DNA from: Spongilla lacustris
Taxonomy: Eukaryota > Porifera > Demospongiae > Spongillida > Spongillidae
Direction: 5' to 3'
DNA length: 64,000 nt
NCBI GenBank assembly: GCA_949361645.1
Contig: OX442418.1
Location: 6,532,372 to 6,596,371, forward strand
A model generated the notes under the pieces. That model saw only the letters and a list, made by a program, of their open reading frames with translations, did not search any database and was not told the DNA's origin. A program made the position numbers and the translations under genes. Below are positions 24,881-37,331 of the stretch, in pieces (within the stretch, counting starts at the first letter, position 1; each line of letters starts with the position of its first letter).

Positions 24881-27288
24881 TTAGTAATTTCCAGTTTTCT
24901 TCTTTACTTCATTATCAATGTCATCAGCCAACTTGATTAAACCAGCTTTTCTGATTGCATCAGTTAGAGTTTCCCATCCATGTTTTAGATCAGGATTGTT
25001 TTTTCTAATCCAACTAGCAATAATTTCATTGTTTATATCTTCACACTTTCCTAATTTTTCTTTCTTTATGGTCTCCACAAGTGTTCCATTCTCATCGTTA
25101 AGCAGCGCTATACCAAACAGCTCATATTTTGCTCCAATCCCCTGTGGGATGTTGATAGGAAAATCTAGAAAGTTCACTAATGAAAATTTATCTGCATCAA
25201 AAAGAAAAACATTCACATATCAAATCCAAATAAAACAAGCATAGTGCATACATGTACTATATAGACAGCTCCACTTATGTGTTTCACCAACTAAACCCAA
25301 AAACCATGTGTTGGAGTAAATGTTGCAATTTTGATATTCATTACAGTTACCAAAATTAGGAAATTATGACTGCATAGAAAACAGAACACATAGTTCTTAA
25401 AAGCAATGAATTCTTCCCCTGAATAAAGCATGTTTCTACCAGCATCCCATTCTAGGCCAGAAATTTTAAATGATTAAAAAGAGAAGGGAGTATACTACTT
25501 ATTTCATCTTTGATATTTGGGCTGGTGTTGAGGCCCTGAATTAAAGCATGCATATTGTACATTCAAATGACAAATAGGAAAGAGGGAGTGTGGTGGTAAA
25601 TCATGAATTTAAAGTTTTAGGTCCTCCAATTCACTAATTTTTAGTGTAAAAATTGAACTTATAAAATATTGTTCGCTGATGAGAAGACAAGGGTCACTTT
25701 TAAGAAGTGATGCTTTGAGGTATGAAGAACCAACTGCTGAAATCAGTAGCGGAAAATGCTAAATACTACATGTATGATTGTGCTCATTGTGTTTAACATT
25801 TTTTCCCCAGACCCCACTGGGGGAGCTATCAGTGCTACCCCAGACCCCCATGCTGTCACGGGAGGGGCACGCCCCCTCCTGTACCCTCCCCCAGTTGTGA
25901 ATATATTTATCAGACCCCCCCTTTCCCAAAATCCTGGATCCACCCTGAATTGGTGTAGTATGAAGTGTTGAAAATAGGAAGTGGATAGCATTAACCGTTG
26001 GGAGTGTATAGCGATTTATACGTGATGCATTTTTTATAACAAAATTTTATAATAGCAGTAGGTCCCTTTTCGCTAACTCAACCCCATATACAAGTAGCAC
26101 ATTATCAAAGCAAGAGTGATAGTAGAGAACCCAGGTGACCCAGATGAGAGCTATGTTCAAGGCAACTTTGTGACGTATCTAGAAGCTAGGAGGCATATGG
26201 TGTGGTGCAATTATAACTAAAACAATTAAAATACAAAATAAACAAAAACTGAAGCCACTTTCAGTATCATAACCTTTATGCTATTACAAAGCTCTACATG
26301 GGAAATAATGGGATCGAGGCAGTGAAAAGGGATCTAGCACAAAAATTTTCAAGTTTTCAAATGACTATGTCCTCTACAACTTCTATCTTACTCACTGGAT
26401 ATTAGTCAGTCCATCGAGGAGTAATAGTGGCCAGAATTTTTAATTATGCTGCAATGTAGTTGCATACGTCAACTATGATGCTTCTTGCTGGGATATATGT
26501 GCTAGGTCCCTTTTAGCTATCTCGACCCCATTAGGAAGCACAGATGGAAGGTGCTATTTCTCAGTCATTTCCACCTGGTTCCACCTCTGTACAGGGGATT
26601 GGGGGGAGGGGGGGGGGGGGAGGGGAAGAGACAATGGAGGGAGAAAAGCCAGCCTGCCTCCCCCTCCATCCCCTTCCACTTCATACCTTATTCAGAATTG
26701 TCGATCCAGTGAGGGTCGATGTGTAAACCTGCTTATAATACTTGAAATTCAAATCTGTCTCACAGGTGCACTCTTAATATAATCAAATATACACTTCATT
26801 CTGCAATATTCACTTGCCCCCCAACATAATGGTCGCTATATAAAATTTCACATGCCATTGTGATGTGATGAAAGTGATGCAACCCTCTAAATGCAGTGCT
26901 CAAATACCTCACTGCCTTTTTGTGGTGGACACCAATAAATACTTGCCTTTGCCCGCCTTGTATGCCACACTAGGCACAGCATTGGCATGACAACCTGTGT
27001 GAGTATATGCATGAGTGTGTGTGCATGCATGGGTCAATTACATTATTTACCACAGCCATCAAAGTGAAGCCCAACCCTATTAACTTGATCATTGTGTGTA
27101 ATTAAGAATATAATATTGCTACCAGCTCATTCCCTCTATCACATTTGTTAGCCACAACGGATAGAAATGTTTGTAAATATAGTTACACTTACCTTTTGTC
27201 TTGCACCATTTGTAAATGGCAACAGCCAATATTAATATGATAAGTAGTAGCACAGGAAGGGCAACACCAAATCCAACTCCAAATGCAA
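24881..27288 (-). CDS. Membrane receptor with cytoplasmic death domain (last two exons)
   Basis: Two minus-strand exons: 27193-27288 and 24881-25191. The first (after TTATATAG, before GTAAGT) encodes a transmembrane helix rich in V, L and I (VALPVLLLIILILAVAIYKW) followed by CKTK. The second (after GATGCAG) encodes KYELFGIALLNDENG, NEIIASWIRKN, HGWETLTDAIRKAG and LIKLADDID, a death-domain pattern with conserved Trp residues and LA-x-I end, stopping at 24881-24883. Both introns are phase 1, so the exons splice in frame and give a single-pass receptor whose intracellular part is a death domain. Such domains recruit adaptor proteins by homotypic contacts in apoptosis and immune signalling. Extracellular exons were not found to the right. 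The 2.0 kb intron holds transposon debris. Confidence 0.65.
25745..25946. mobile_element. Remnant of a CAGGGGCGG-type element inside an intron
   Basis: Contains CCCCAGACCCCACTGGGGGA, CACGCCCCCTCC and a terminal AATCCTGGATCCACCCTG, matching the 3' ends of elements at 19780-19960 and 45590-45685. The left end may be CAGTAGCGG at 25746. No exact target duplication. Confidence 0.5.
25947..27192. other. Intron remainder without further features
   Basis: AT-rich, with a poly-G/purine-rich patch at 26590-26650. No exon with acceptable borders seen on the minus strand. Confidence 0.4.
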
Positions 27289-28300
27289 CTATATAAGAAA
27301 TGGTATTCTTTGATTGCATGGCTATATATCAGTAGTAAATGTCCATATATTACACATACAGAAACATTAGGGCAAACAAACAAGACATTAATCATTTCTG
27401 CCTGCTGAGCAAAGACACATGAATCTTGCAGGGCGTAGCAACGAAAAGCTCAATTTGGCATGAAGCCAAAAAAGGGTTAAGCTGTATGGATGATCATGCT
27501 TTTGTGTATATGGGAACCTAGTAGCTAAAATTGCCGTGACATTAAATGACCACAAACGAAGCTACACAGTTTTGCGTCAATTATACATATGAATGGAATG
27601 TGTTTGTAACTTGATTCTAATGCTAATTGTAAACAATTCTATATCACAATGATACAAACATACGCAATTGCAAATCAGAAATGCGACATGCAAAATCCTG
27701 AGTCAGAGGGATTTCAGTATCCTTGGGAGATATATACATACCACCATGCATGCAAACGAATTCCAAGCCTGATGAAATTATATCAATAAGCTGCAAACCT
27801 GCATACCATACAGCTTCAACTTATTCTACCACCTATGCACATACACTGGAGAAATGATAAATATCAAGGGTCATTCACTGTCTGTGTATTATGGCAGTGT
27901 GGTGTATTCATTGCATCTGCTGGTGGTGGAAGGGGATGGCCCATTGGGCATAATTGGTTATGCATACTATTCTGTTTTTTTTTTTTTAACGAAAGTCCAG
28001 AGATCAATAGGATGGTGGACAAATTGCTTAATGAATATGCAGGTCTCTTCAAATGATCCAAGTGGTGAGGGTTAAAGGGAAAATCCATTTGGACAAGTCA
28101 GATGCACCATCCTTCTTTAGATATGGCCAGTTGCAGTTGCCATAATATGAAGAATTGAAGAACTGGAAAGGCTACAAAAGGATGGTATTGCTGAGCCAGT
28201 AAAAGTTTCAGAGTAAATTATCATATCCCCTCCCCAGATCTGCTGGCATCCTCATGGGAGTATAGGTTTTCTCCATGCTGGATTTGTCACATATCATCAC
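27289..28300. other. Upstream of the receptor exons; no exon recognised
   Basis: Expected to contain or precede the extracellular exons of the death-domain receptor, but no open block with AG/GT borders and phase 1 was found by eye. Short ORFs here are low complexity or out of context. Confidence 0.35.
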
Positions 28301-28307
28301 CTGCGAA

Positions 28308-28365
28308 GGGCACATTATTGTGCCCGATAGTAGCGCTTGCGCAATGCGGAAGGCACATTAATGTG
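28308..28365. repeat. Pair of palindromes 43 bp apart
   Basis: GGGCACATTATTGTGCCC (28308-28325) and CACATTAATGTG (28354-28365). The same architecture, with different sequence, occurs at 63120-63180. It could be a set of transposase binding sites at an element end, upstream of the small ORF at 28499. Confidence 0.5.
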
Positions 28366-28498
28366 ACGAGCGGGATGCGCGTACGAACAACATGCATTAT
28401 GCGGTTTACATTTAGGAAACAGCAGCTGTCACTACGTATTTACACACTACGTAACCTATAGAGTTTTTATCAACGTCGATATCGCGATAGTATTCGAC

Positions 28499-28789
28499 AT
28501 GGCGTGCAATACAAAGCTCCCATCCGACCCCGAATTTCATCTTGAGTATATGGACGATATGGATAGCGATATGAGCGATGACGAATTTGATGGCGACGTT
28601 GAGCAGGGAAATGACGTATGTGTGGGCGAGGAAACCACAACGGATGTGGGCATGCATGAAGCCATGCAAGTTGATGAGCAATACATATGTGTGTGTGGGT
28701 GTGAGGAAGGAACAGGAAAGGCAGTGATGGTGATGGATGCAGCAGCAGAGGTGGAAATCGTGATGGATGAAGCTGCAGCAGCCATTTGA
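28499..28789 (+). CDS. Small acidic hypothetical protein (96 residues)
   Basis: Starts at GACATGGCG, a good initiation context. The N-terminus is strongly acidic (YMDDMDSDMSDDEFDGDVEQ), the middle has CVCGCEE, and the C-terminus is Ala/Val/Glu-rich. Acidic N-termini of this kind are common in first exons of piggyBac-like transposases, and the palindrome pair just upstream would suit an element end, but no transposase core follows; a minisatellite does. It could be a truncated transposon gene or a chance ORF. Function unknown. Confidence 0.3.
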   Translation: MACNTKLPSDPEFHLEYMDDMDSDMSDDEFDGDVEQGNDVCVGEETTTDVGMHEAMQVDEQYICVCGCEEGTGKAVMVMDAAAEVEIVMDEAAAAI

Positions 28790-28905
28790 TTCCTCCTTGT
28801 AGAACAACTGGTGTCACAAAGGATATGAGCAGCTTTGAGCCTGTAGACTTCTTCCTTGAACTGTTTCCTAAAGAGCTGCTTGCCTACATTGTAAAGGAGA
28901 CAAAC

Positions 28906-30415
28906 AGTTGCGGCACAAGGGGGTAACACAGTTGTGGTGCAAGGGGGTAACACAGTTGTGGCACAAGGGGGTAACACAGTTGTGGTGCAAGGGAGTAACA
29001 CAGTTGTGCTGCAAGAGGGTAACACAGTTGTGGTGCAAGGGGGTAACACAGTTGTGGTGCAAGGGGGTAACACAGTTGTGGCGCAAGAGGGTAACACAGT
29101 TGTGGTACAAGGGAGGAACACAGTTGTGGTGCAAGGGGGTAACACAGTTGTGGTGCAAGGGGGTAACACAGTTGTGGTGCAAGAGGGTAACACAGTTGTG
29201 GTGCAAGGGGGTAACACAGTTGTGGTGCATAAGGGTAACACAGTTGTGGTACAAAGGAGGAACACAGTTGTGGCGCAAGGGAGGAGCATACATGTAGTTG
29301 TGAGGCAAGGGGGAACTTGGTTATGATGCAAGAGGGTAACACAGTTGTGGTGCAAGAGGGTAACACAGTTGTGGTGCAAGGGGGTAACACAGTTGTGGTT
29401 CAAGGGAGGAACACAGTTGTGATGCAAGGGGGTAACACAGTTGTGGTACAAGGGAGGAACACAGTTGTGGTACAAGGGGGTAACACAGTTGTGGTACAAC
29501 GGAGGAACACAGTTGTGACGCAAGGGGGTAACACAGTTGTGATGCAAGGGGGTAACACAGTTGTAGTGCAAGGGAGTAACACAGTTGTGGCGCAAGGGGG
29601 TTACACAGTTGTGGTGCAAGGGAGTAACACAGTTGTGACGCAAGGGGGTAACACAGTTGTGGTGCAAGGGGGTAACACAGTTGTGGTGCAAGAGGGTAAC
29701 ACAGTTGTGGTGCAAGGGGGTAACACAGTTGTGGCATAACAGGGTAACACAGTTGTGGTGCAAGGGGTAACACAGTTGTGGTACAAGGGGGTAGCACAGT
29801 TGTAGCACAGGGGGGTAACACAGTTGTAGCACAGTTGTGGTGCAAGGGGGTAACACAGTTGTAGCACAAGGGAGTAACACAGTTGTGGCACAAGGGGGTA
29901 ACACAGTTGTGATGCAAGGGGGTAACACAGTTGTGATGCAAGGGGGTAACACAGTTGTGGTGCAAGGGAGTAACACAGTTGTGATGTAAGGGGGTAACAC
30001 AGTTGTGGTGCAAGGGGGTAACACAGTTGTGCTGCAAGGGGGTAACACAGTTGTGTCGCAAGGGGGTAACACAGTTGTGGTACAAGGGGGTAACACAGTT
30101 GTGGTGCAAGGGGGTAACACAGTTGTGGTACAAGGGGGTAGCACAGTTGTAGCACAAGTGGGTAGCACAGTTGTGGTGCAAGAGGGTAACACAGTTGTAG
30201 CACAAGGGAGTAACACAGTTGTAGTACAAGTGGGTAACACAGTTGTCGCACAAGGGGGTAGCACAGTTGTAGCACAAGGGGATAACACAGTTGTGGCACA
30301 AGGGGGTAACACAGTTGTGGTGCAAGGGGGTAACACAGTTGTAGCACAAGGGGGAACATGGTTATTACACAAGGGGGGGGATGGGTGTGGCACAAGGGGG
30401 AATATAGTTGTGGCA
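28906..30415. repeat. Minisatellite, 24-bp unit (GTAACACAGTTGTGG...)
   Basis: About 60 copies of a 24-bp unit, GTAACACAGTTGTGG followed by TGCAAGGGG or close variants; a few units are 23 or 25 bp. Because 24 is a multiple of three and no unit frame has a stop, very long ORFs exist on both strands: plus reads GNTVVVQG octapeptides; minus reads TTVLPPCT, HNCVTPLH or PQLCYPLA. These are products of the period, with no start context, signal peptide or splice structure that would make one a gene. Confidence 0.92.
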
Positions 30416-31625
30416 TGGTTGCATCGCTATGATATGGAATTCAATACGTTATATCCCTTTTACTTACCTGTAATAGCGATGCTTATTCCAGAGATCATTT
30501 CTAATTAGCATCTGGAAGTTTGAAGAATCACCTAGCTTTCCAGCTGCCAATACAATCAATGTGGTTGATCAGTCCCGAAAGATAATGCATGTAAGTACAC
30601 AGGAACGCTAGTTTAAACACTTACCGTACATAACTGAGGTATCAGGGCTCTTTCGAGAGCGAGCATAGCTCCACTATTCCAAATACGCGCACTCAAAGTT
30701 TGGCAGCGATGCGTAAGTACACGCCTAGCGCTCAAATTATATAAATCGTTTAGAACAAACACTTCTCAACTCATGTTGAAAAAATCAGCTCCATCGGACG
30801 CGTCGCGTTCGAGAAAAGCCCGCAAGCGTTTGTACGCTCGAATTTGAACATTTCTATTTAAAAATCCTCCGCATTACGTGATGCGTCATGAAATTAATTA
30901 GCGCAGGTCAAGGGTTAATGGAGGGCATATTGGAGGGTATGCCTCATGTATATGTCCACTATAGCTTTCATTCCTATATTCCACCAACTTTCTCGTAGCG
31001 AAGTTTTTATCACTTGTTTAATAAAATTAAAAAAATTAAAATGTGTCAGTATATTGCTTTGGATTTTTGTACCATGAAATCATTAGTATCAGGAAAGTAA
31101 TTGTTTTTATTTTTTGCTCACTGTGATCAGAACTTTATCATGCCTGTAGTGGGACACAGCCAGAGTGAGGGAAGGGCAGGTGGTCATTGTTCCGACTAGA
31201 TTGTGACCACACAATACCTGCCAAAGCATGCAGGTCAGAACCATGCTTTCGTTTCAAGCTGTGTAATAAATGACAGTTGAAAGTAACACAAGGAGCCTTC
31301 CTTTAGAGTTAATTTTCTCAACCAATCTGGCAATTTGGTTGGACATGCACACATGGATCGAGCTATATGTACCCTGAAATCATCAAAATGGTCTCAGATG
31401 CTATTACAGTACTTACCTCTGTTTCCTCATCGTGAAGGAATGCGAATTTGAATCACGCTTGCGGCACGAAATTTATTACGTATTATGTTATACGTTGCAG
31501 AATACTGAGGTGATGTAATGGACTATTTAAATAAGGTACTACAAGCTTTAAATTGCCTGAATGTCTAACAGACCCCTCAAGATAACGTTCCTAGCCTGTC
31601 GTGAGTTATGCTAACCTAAAGGAAG
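30416..31625. other. No feature recognised
   Basis: Mixed sequence with some CG-rich patches at 30640-30860, including AGTTTGGCAGCGATGCGTAA near 30698, similar to a block at 46960. No credible gene. Confidence 0.35.
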
Positions 31626-31904
31626 ATGAAGAAAATGACGATGGAGGAGAAATTTTGGATGGGACTGAATACAAGCAATAGGTATTTTTGTTCTCTAAAA
31701 GCGGGCAGTCTTATGACATGGAAACAATTCAGAACCGTTCTGCTTCTTGATATTGCTCGATTGCCACGTAGAGCCACTACACCAAATTTATATGTTTCAG
31801 TTAGATTGGAAACGTACGGAAATACGGTGTTGATTGTCTTGGGAAATTTCCTTTGTATTTCCTTATCACGGAAAGATACCAAAACATGCAGTAAATTCAG
31901 TTGA
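31626..31904 (+). pseudogene. Possible degraded exon related to the ORF at 42225
   Basis: Reads KFWMGLNTSNR and, after a one-base shift, FLFSKSGQSYDME, similar to SWTGYETWARVFLFSKSVRCYD at 42240-42310. Nucleotide match is clearest at 31683-31720. The family is not recognised. Confidence 0.35.
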
Positions 31905-32564
31905 CTGGTTACTTCAATTCACTACTGCAATTCACTGTCACACATGACTATTACATGTGAAGCGTTTCGTGTTCGCGCCAACCAAATCTATCATTACAAA
32001 TTTACAACTGACCTTGTTTCTTATATATATTCGATTTGTATGCGAAAAGACAGTCATAAATACATGTAATGGAGTCGCGCAACGTTACTCCTCAAATTGC
32101 TACAATGCATGTAGCCAGAAAGCTGGATTACATGTTACACTTAATTTACAATTCATAGACATCGCTATCACGTGCACGTGAGTAATAGTACCGCCTAAGG
32201 ATGCGAACTGGATTTGAACTACTGATCAGTAGTTGCTGAGTCTGTGACCTTCGCGACCAAACACGAAGGTCGGGCCACGCGGCCCACGCCCAACATGATT
32301 TAAACAGCAGGAGGACACGCCACAAGGATTAGCCGATACAACTAGAGGTATGATAATAAATGGTAGAGCTACTAGAGGTTACGCTACTAATACTGTGTGG
32401 TCCTGTGGATCGATTGGTTTGGGTAGAGGTTGCACAAACTGAAAAGTTAAGTTACATTCATTCTATGTACTTATGTGTTATTATATGTACATGTGTAACT
32501 GCTAGTGCATCACGCGATGCATGTATACATACATGTACATGTACATATGGGGTAGCTGCTGCTG
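31905..32564. other. No feature recognised
   Basis: Contains a tRNA-like string (TGGATTTGAACTAC near 32210) that does not fold as a tRNA. No gene seen. Confidence 0.3.
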
Positions 32565-33620
32565 TGTGGGTGTTTGGGGTGAGGTTAGGTGTGTGTGGGG
32601 AAGAGAGGTTACTGTGTGGGAAAGAGTTTTCTCTGAGGGTGTGTGGGGATGAGATTACTGTGCAGGGGCGTATCCAGGATTTCAGAGGGGGAGGGGTTCC
32701 AACTTTGTACATTAATCGATATATGAGCTGGGAGGCGAGGGGGGGGGGTTTCAGTCTATACGAAAACTAGGGGGGGGGGGGGGAGGGGTTGCAAGGGTGG
32801 CGGCATTTCATATGCCATGGGAGGGGCGGCAGTGGCCGCCCCTGCCCCCAAAGCCGGGGCTGACCAGCAAGGGGGTGAGGGTTGTGTCTCACCAAATACG
32901 TGCACTTAGATATTAAAATTAATTTTGGAAGGGGGGGAAGTTTCCGGGCAACGCTGAAACTTCTATGAATACATGCCTGCTGTGTTGTGTGGGGGGATGA
33001 GGATACTGTGTGTGGGGGGGAAAGAGTTTACTGTGTGTGGGGGGAAAGAGGTTACTGTATGTGGGGGGGGGAAAGGTTACTGTGTGTGGGGGGGCAAAGA
33101 GTTTACTGTGTGTGGGGGGAAAGAGTTTACTGTGTGTGGGGGGAAAGAGGTTACTGTGTGTGGGGGGAAAGAGGTTACTGTGTGTGGGGGGGAAAGAGGT
33201 TACTGTGTGTGGGGGGAAAGAGGTTACTGTGTGTAGGGGGAAAGAGGTTACTGTGTGTGGGGGGGAAAGAGGTTACTGTGTGTGGGGGGGAAAGAGGTAA
33301 CTGTGTGGGGGGAAAGAGGTTACTGTGTGTGGGGGGAAAGAGGTTACTGTGTGTGGGGGGAAAGAGGTTACTGTGTGTGGGGGGAAAGAGGTTACTGTGT
33401 GTGGGGGGAAAGAGGTTACTGTGTGTGGGGGGAAAGAGGTTACTGTGTGTGGGGGGAAAGAGGTTACTGTGTGTGGGGGGAAAATTTACTGTGTGTGGGG
33501 AAAGAGGTTACTGTTTGTGGGGGGGAATGAGGTTACTGTGTGTGGGGGGAAAGAGGTTACTGTGTGTGGGGGGGAAAGAGTTTACTGTGTGGGGTAAGAG
33601 GTTACTGTGGGTGGGGTGAG
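32565..33620. repeat. Second minisatellite, 24-bp unit (AAAGAGGTTACTGTGTGTGG...), interrupted
   Basis: A 24-bp unit, AAAGAGGTTACTGTGTGTGG plus four to six further G, repeated about 25 times at 32985-33620, with older diverged copies at 32565-32660. An element at 32663-32979 splits the two parts. Unit sequence is unrelated to the 28.9 kb array. Long Cys/Gly/Trp ORFs (GYCVWGER octapeptides) are due to the period. Confidence 0.9.
32663..32979. mobile_element. CAGGGGCG-ended insertion with 5-bp target duplication CTGTG
   Basis: Begins CAGGGGCGTATCCAGGATTTC and ends CATGCCTG. It is flanked by CTGTG at 32658-32662 and 32980-32984, exactly within the TTACTGTG part of a minisatellite unit, so the empty site can be read directly. 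The right terminus has decayed from CGCCCCTG. Noncoding. Confidence 0.65.
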
Positions 33621-34407
33621 TACGGTGTGGGTATGTCCTATGATCTGCGGCAACCCTATAGAAAGGAACCACATATGGATGGCCATGCACCCCCAATAGG
33701 GTGGCCTCATTAGATGATGACTGCACATCGAAGATGGCATAATACACACATGTGTACTTCAGATCAGGCGGTGGGGTTCTGTATGTGAGTGTGTTCTTAC
33801 TGATAAATACATGTACATTAACATTTAAAACTCCATTCTACATGTAGTTGCCATGAAGATGCCACCTCTCCAAAAATTTTGGATGGGATATCCTCTCCAT
33901 GGCTGGCTGGGCATATTCAAAGGTAGCACATGTGAGTTCTGGCTACGACAAGGGGGCATGGGCATGGTGGAGTGGAAAAGGTTATGGGTGGGCACAACTA
34001 ACCCAGACAGGGTGTATGAAGAATGCTGTTAGCTGCAATTCCTTGTCAGGGCTTGATCTGCGGCATAGCCCCTTTTCAGGTCAGAACTTTTGGTATCTAT
34101 TGTGATCCTCTTTGTGGAACGTGTGAGGGGGGAGGTAGGGATATATGGATTGAACTCAGAAACTGACTCACACATGTATGGACACTAATTTATTTGGAGG
34201 TGTTTTTATGTTATTTCAGTCGTAGGGCGTATCAGAATGTTTTATGCAGACTGTGGGGATACTGAGCAGCTTGAAGAATGGCTCTTGAAGAGATGAAGGG
34301 ACCTCTAGTGGCAGACTTGACAACGAATTAGAATTATATGTACACTATTTATTGCCCATTGGTGTATTTCTGTTCCAAACTGAGATTTGATAAATCCTAT
34401 GTCAATT

Positions 34408-34444
<37 letters not shown>

Positions 34445-36839
34445 ATCATATTCATGCTTTTGGTAACCTTGAGGTCAGACCTTACTGACAATGCAAGCAG
34501 CTGTCTAGTTATATAAACAAGCCATAAATGGAAAATATCTGAATGCATATAAGCACATTCATCAGGAATGGTTTCTATTCTGTCTGATCTGGAATGAGAC
34601 TTTAACTCAAAACCTTTGACTTTTTTATGACACAGTTGCAAAATGGAAGCTCGGAGAATAAAATGCATAGAAGCAAATGTGTATCTTCTTACCACTTTAT
34701 AATATTATGAACAAAAACTGTGTGTGCCCCTACACCCCCCTCCCCCACCCCTCTTTCTACTCTGACCCTCAATCTTTATAGCTGACCATGTATGTGTGTA
34801 TACACAGAACTAGTGTTTGTCATGAAAGTAAAACATAGTATACATTTAACACTATATACTGGTATACAATGTCTTGTTTATGTATGTATTTTGACAGGGA
34901 CAGTTGAAATGCAAGAGAGAGATAATCTATTCAATGCCATAAGCCAGGCTGAAAAGGCTTTTACATTGTAAACTGAGTTGATTATACCGGGTGTGTACCA
35001 CTTGTTGCATTTGAAAGCATCCCGACAATCAATTTATATTTTTCTATGCCAGTGTTCTAAAAGAGAATTATGATATCATACATTTATTATTATTTTCAAA
35101 GTCGAAAGTATATGTGAGTCAAAGTAATATGTATGATCCCATGCATATGATACATGTATAACAATTATTAATCGATTTATGTAGATTTAGTCTATGTTGC
35201 ACTTGCAGTACTAGCTACAAGACATTATCCGGTATTTTAGAACATTAATAATTATAAAGTCCTATTCATCTACTAAAATGATACTATTAGCCACAATACA
35301 AATACAGTCTGATGTATAAATCTTGAACAGATACAGCATAATAATATTATTAGCAATATTACAAATACAGTCAAGTTACAGCAGGACTGATATATAAATC
35401 TTGAAAAGATCCATCACATACATGTAAACGTACACAAAATGCTAACTATACATATATACCCTGCATCAGAACTTGTATGTTATACATGTACAGTAAGCGC
35501 AATGTACACAGAAATATATTTATAGACATCACCCACCATTGCAATGAAATAACAAATATATTGCACAGACTAGTATAGCTGAGCTAGTACGTCCAAAAGC
35601 TGCACGTAAATCAGTACCCAAGATATATATAGCAAGTAACGTTACATGCTGTTGGAACACATTCATATATGTGTACATCAGTACATGTAAGGGTGCATGA
35701 AGTATAAAAACCGAACATAGCATTTAACAACCGTATAAGAACTTAGTATAATCAATGCATATGTTAGCCTGGGTAAAATTCCTTGAGTAAAAGTCAATCA
35801 CTTTCCCTTGCATATTAGCTGCATTGCACTGCTGTAATCATTTAAAATAATGGTGGGCGTGGCACAATACCAAAGGTACGTACGTGAGAGTGGATATCAC
35901 ATAGCCCCAGCTGCCGCTCACCCCCCCCCCCCCCCCCCCCCACATGTCTGAGTATATGTGGCAGTGAGTTCAGATAACATAGTGTCAATCATGTTCGTCT
36001 TGTTAGTATTACATGTACATGTAACGAGGAACGTAGCATAGGTGACGTCATTGGTTGTTGCGGGAATTTTTTAAATCGTATTGTGGGTCGCGTCACGTGG
36101 CCCTGGGCGGTTTGGAATTGGGCGCGCAATTTGGCAAGAAGGTAAGTGAAAGTGTATCTTCACATCCTCTACGTAGGCAAGGCCGCAAGGGGGTTGCCAT
36201 CTTGAAATTTTCTACATAATTGGCAAGGCCAAAAGGGCCGGCTAGCCTACCGATTGGGGAACGCAACACAAGGTAAGTGATCAATATCGTATAGGCATGT
36301 GATGACCATGCGTGTTTCTCCACGTTTTGCCTCAAAACTAACGTTAAGAAACCAAAGAAAATATACGGAGCGCGAATGAATGCTACGGTGGAATACTCAG
36401 CAGCGATGCGTGTCGTGGCATAGCTATGGTCGTGGTAAGTGGTTACTGGTACATGGGTGTCTGTGCGCGTGTGCTTATATCACGTGTAAGGCAGGTTAAA
36501 GACAAATCTTTTTGTGTCAGATCTGAAGAAGAAAGGTACGTGCATGTGTTTTACATGACCGCTAGCGTTTTACCAAAATGACCGCTACGTTTGTTCTGAT
36601 CTGGAAGACTCGCCATTGCAGAAACTGCATCCTGAGGTAAAAAAAATCGTATCATCTTAATTTTAATGTCATTTTGTTTCCCTCAGAATATTGAACTGAA
36701 GCATTTTGCTCTTCTAGCGGACTGCTTCCTATATTGAACGTTGTAGTTACATGTATGAAGTGCTATTGCTGATTTTTTTATCACAATTATACAAAACGAT
36801 CAATAAATTTTTTTAATAGTATGCAGGCTTTGGGCGCGT
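33621..36839. other. Long stretch without recognised genes
   Basis: Contains a (CA)n run at 34410-34441, a short imperfect ~75-bp duplication at 35270-35400, a poly-C run at 35922-35941 and a CpG-richer region at 36040-36450 that could be a promoter. ORFs such as 33899-34105 have no recognisable motif. Confidence 0.4.
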
Positions 36840-37056
36840 AGGTTTAACCCTTCCTTACGGTTTATGAAAACACTATATTTCCATACGTATATATCATATT
36901 TCCTTCGCAGAAAACGTACGTAATTCCGGCTGTTCAGTGAAAGGAAATATCGTAAATCCGATAATTTCTAATTCCAGGAAATGTATCTAATTAAGGTATT
37001 TACTTGTGGTTTACTTGAACGTATACATAACTGAAATGTGGTCATTTCGTCCCGTG
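36840..37056. repeat. Dispersed repeat, copy 2 (partner at 14940-15152)
   Basis: Same block order as copy 1: AATTCCGGCTGTTCAGTG, AGGAAATATCGTAAAT, TTCTAATTCCAGGAAA, TGGTCATTTCGTCCCGTGAG. Lies about 280 bp before the reverse transcriptase remnant. Confidence 0.65.
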
Positions 37057-37331
37057 AGCGACTCTTGACCATCCTGAGTGACGTTTTAAAAAAATATGAC
37101 TTCATCATACCGCATCCTATATATGGAAACTATTTCGTAGGTTCCGGTAGAAGTGTAAAAAGCAAGGAAATAAGGTTTTCTGACTGGGAAGGTAAAAAGA
37201 AACGTATATTAGCACACATCGTAAATCTAATGTAGGCCTATTTCCCCAGTCATTAAGTAAACCTTGCTTCATTGCTTTAAATGCCATTATAGCCTTCCAT
37301 TTCTACTTTATTTAAAAATTATTTGTAAGTA

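Noticed and set aside
28537..30393. 618-residue minus-strand ORF (Thr/Pro/Cys repeats)
   Set aside because: Arises from a 24-bp tandem unit with no stop in several frames; other frames and the plus strand are equally open.
28906..30415. CRISPR-like array
   Set aside because: Units are contiguous 24-mers without spacers, in a eukaryotic context.
32190..32290. Possible tRNA gene on the minus strand
   Set aside because: A GTTCAAATCC-like loop exists but the T and acceptor stems do not pair.
32987..33619. 210-residue Cys/Trp/Gly-rich plus-strand ORF
   Set aside because: Product of the second 24-bp minisatellite; all shifted versions are open too.
35000..36500. Possible host gene with a CpG-rich start near 36.1-36.4 kb
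   Set aside because: No open exon with splice borders or recognisable protein was found.
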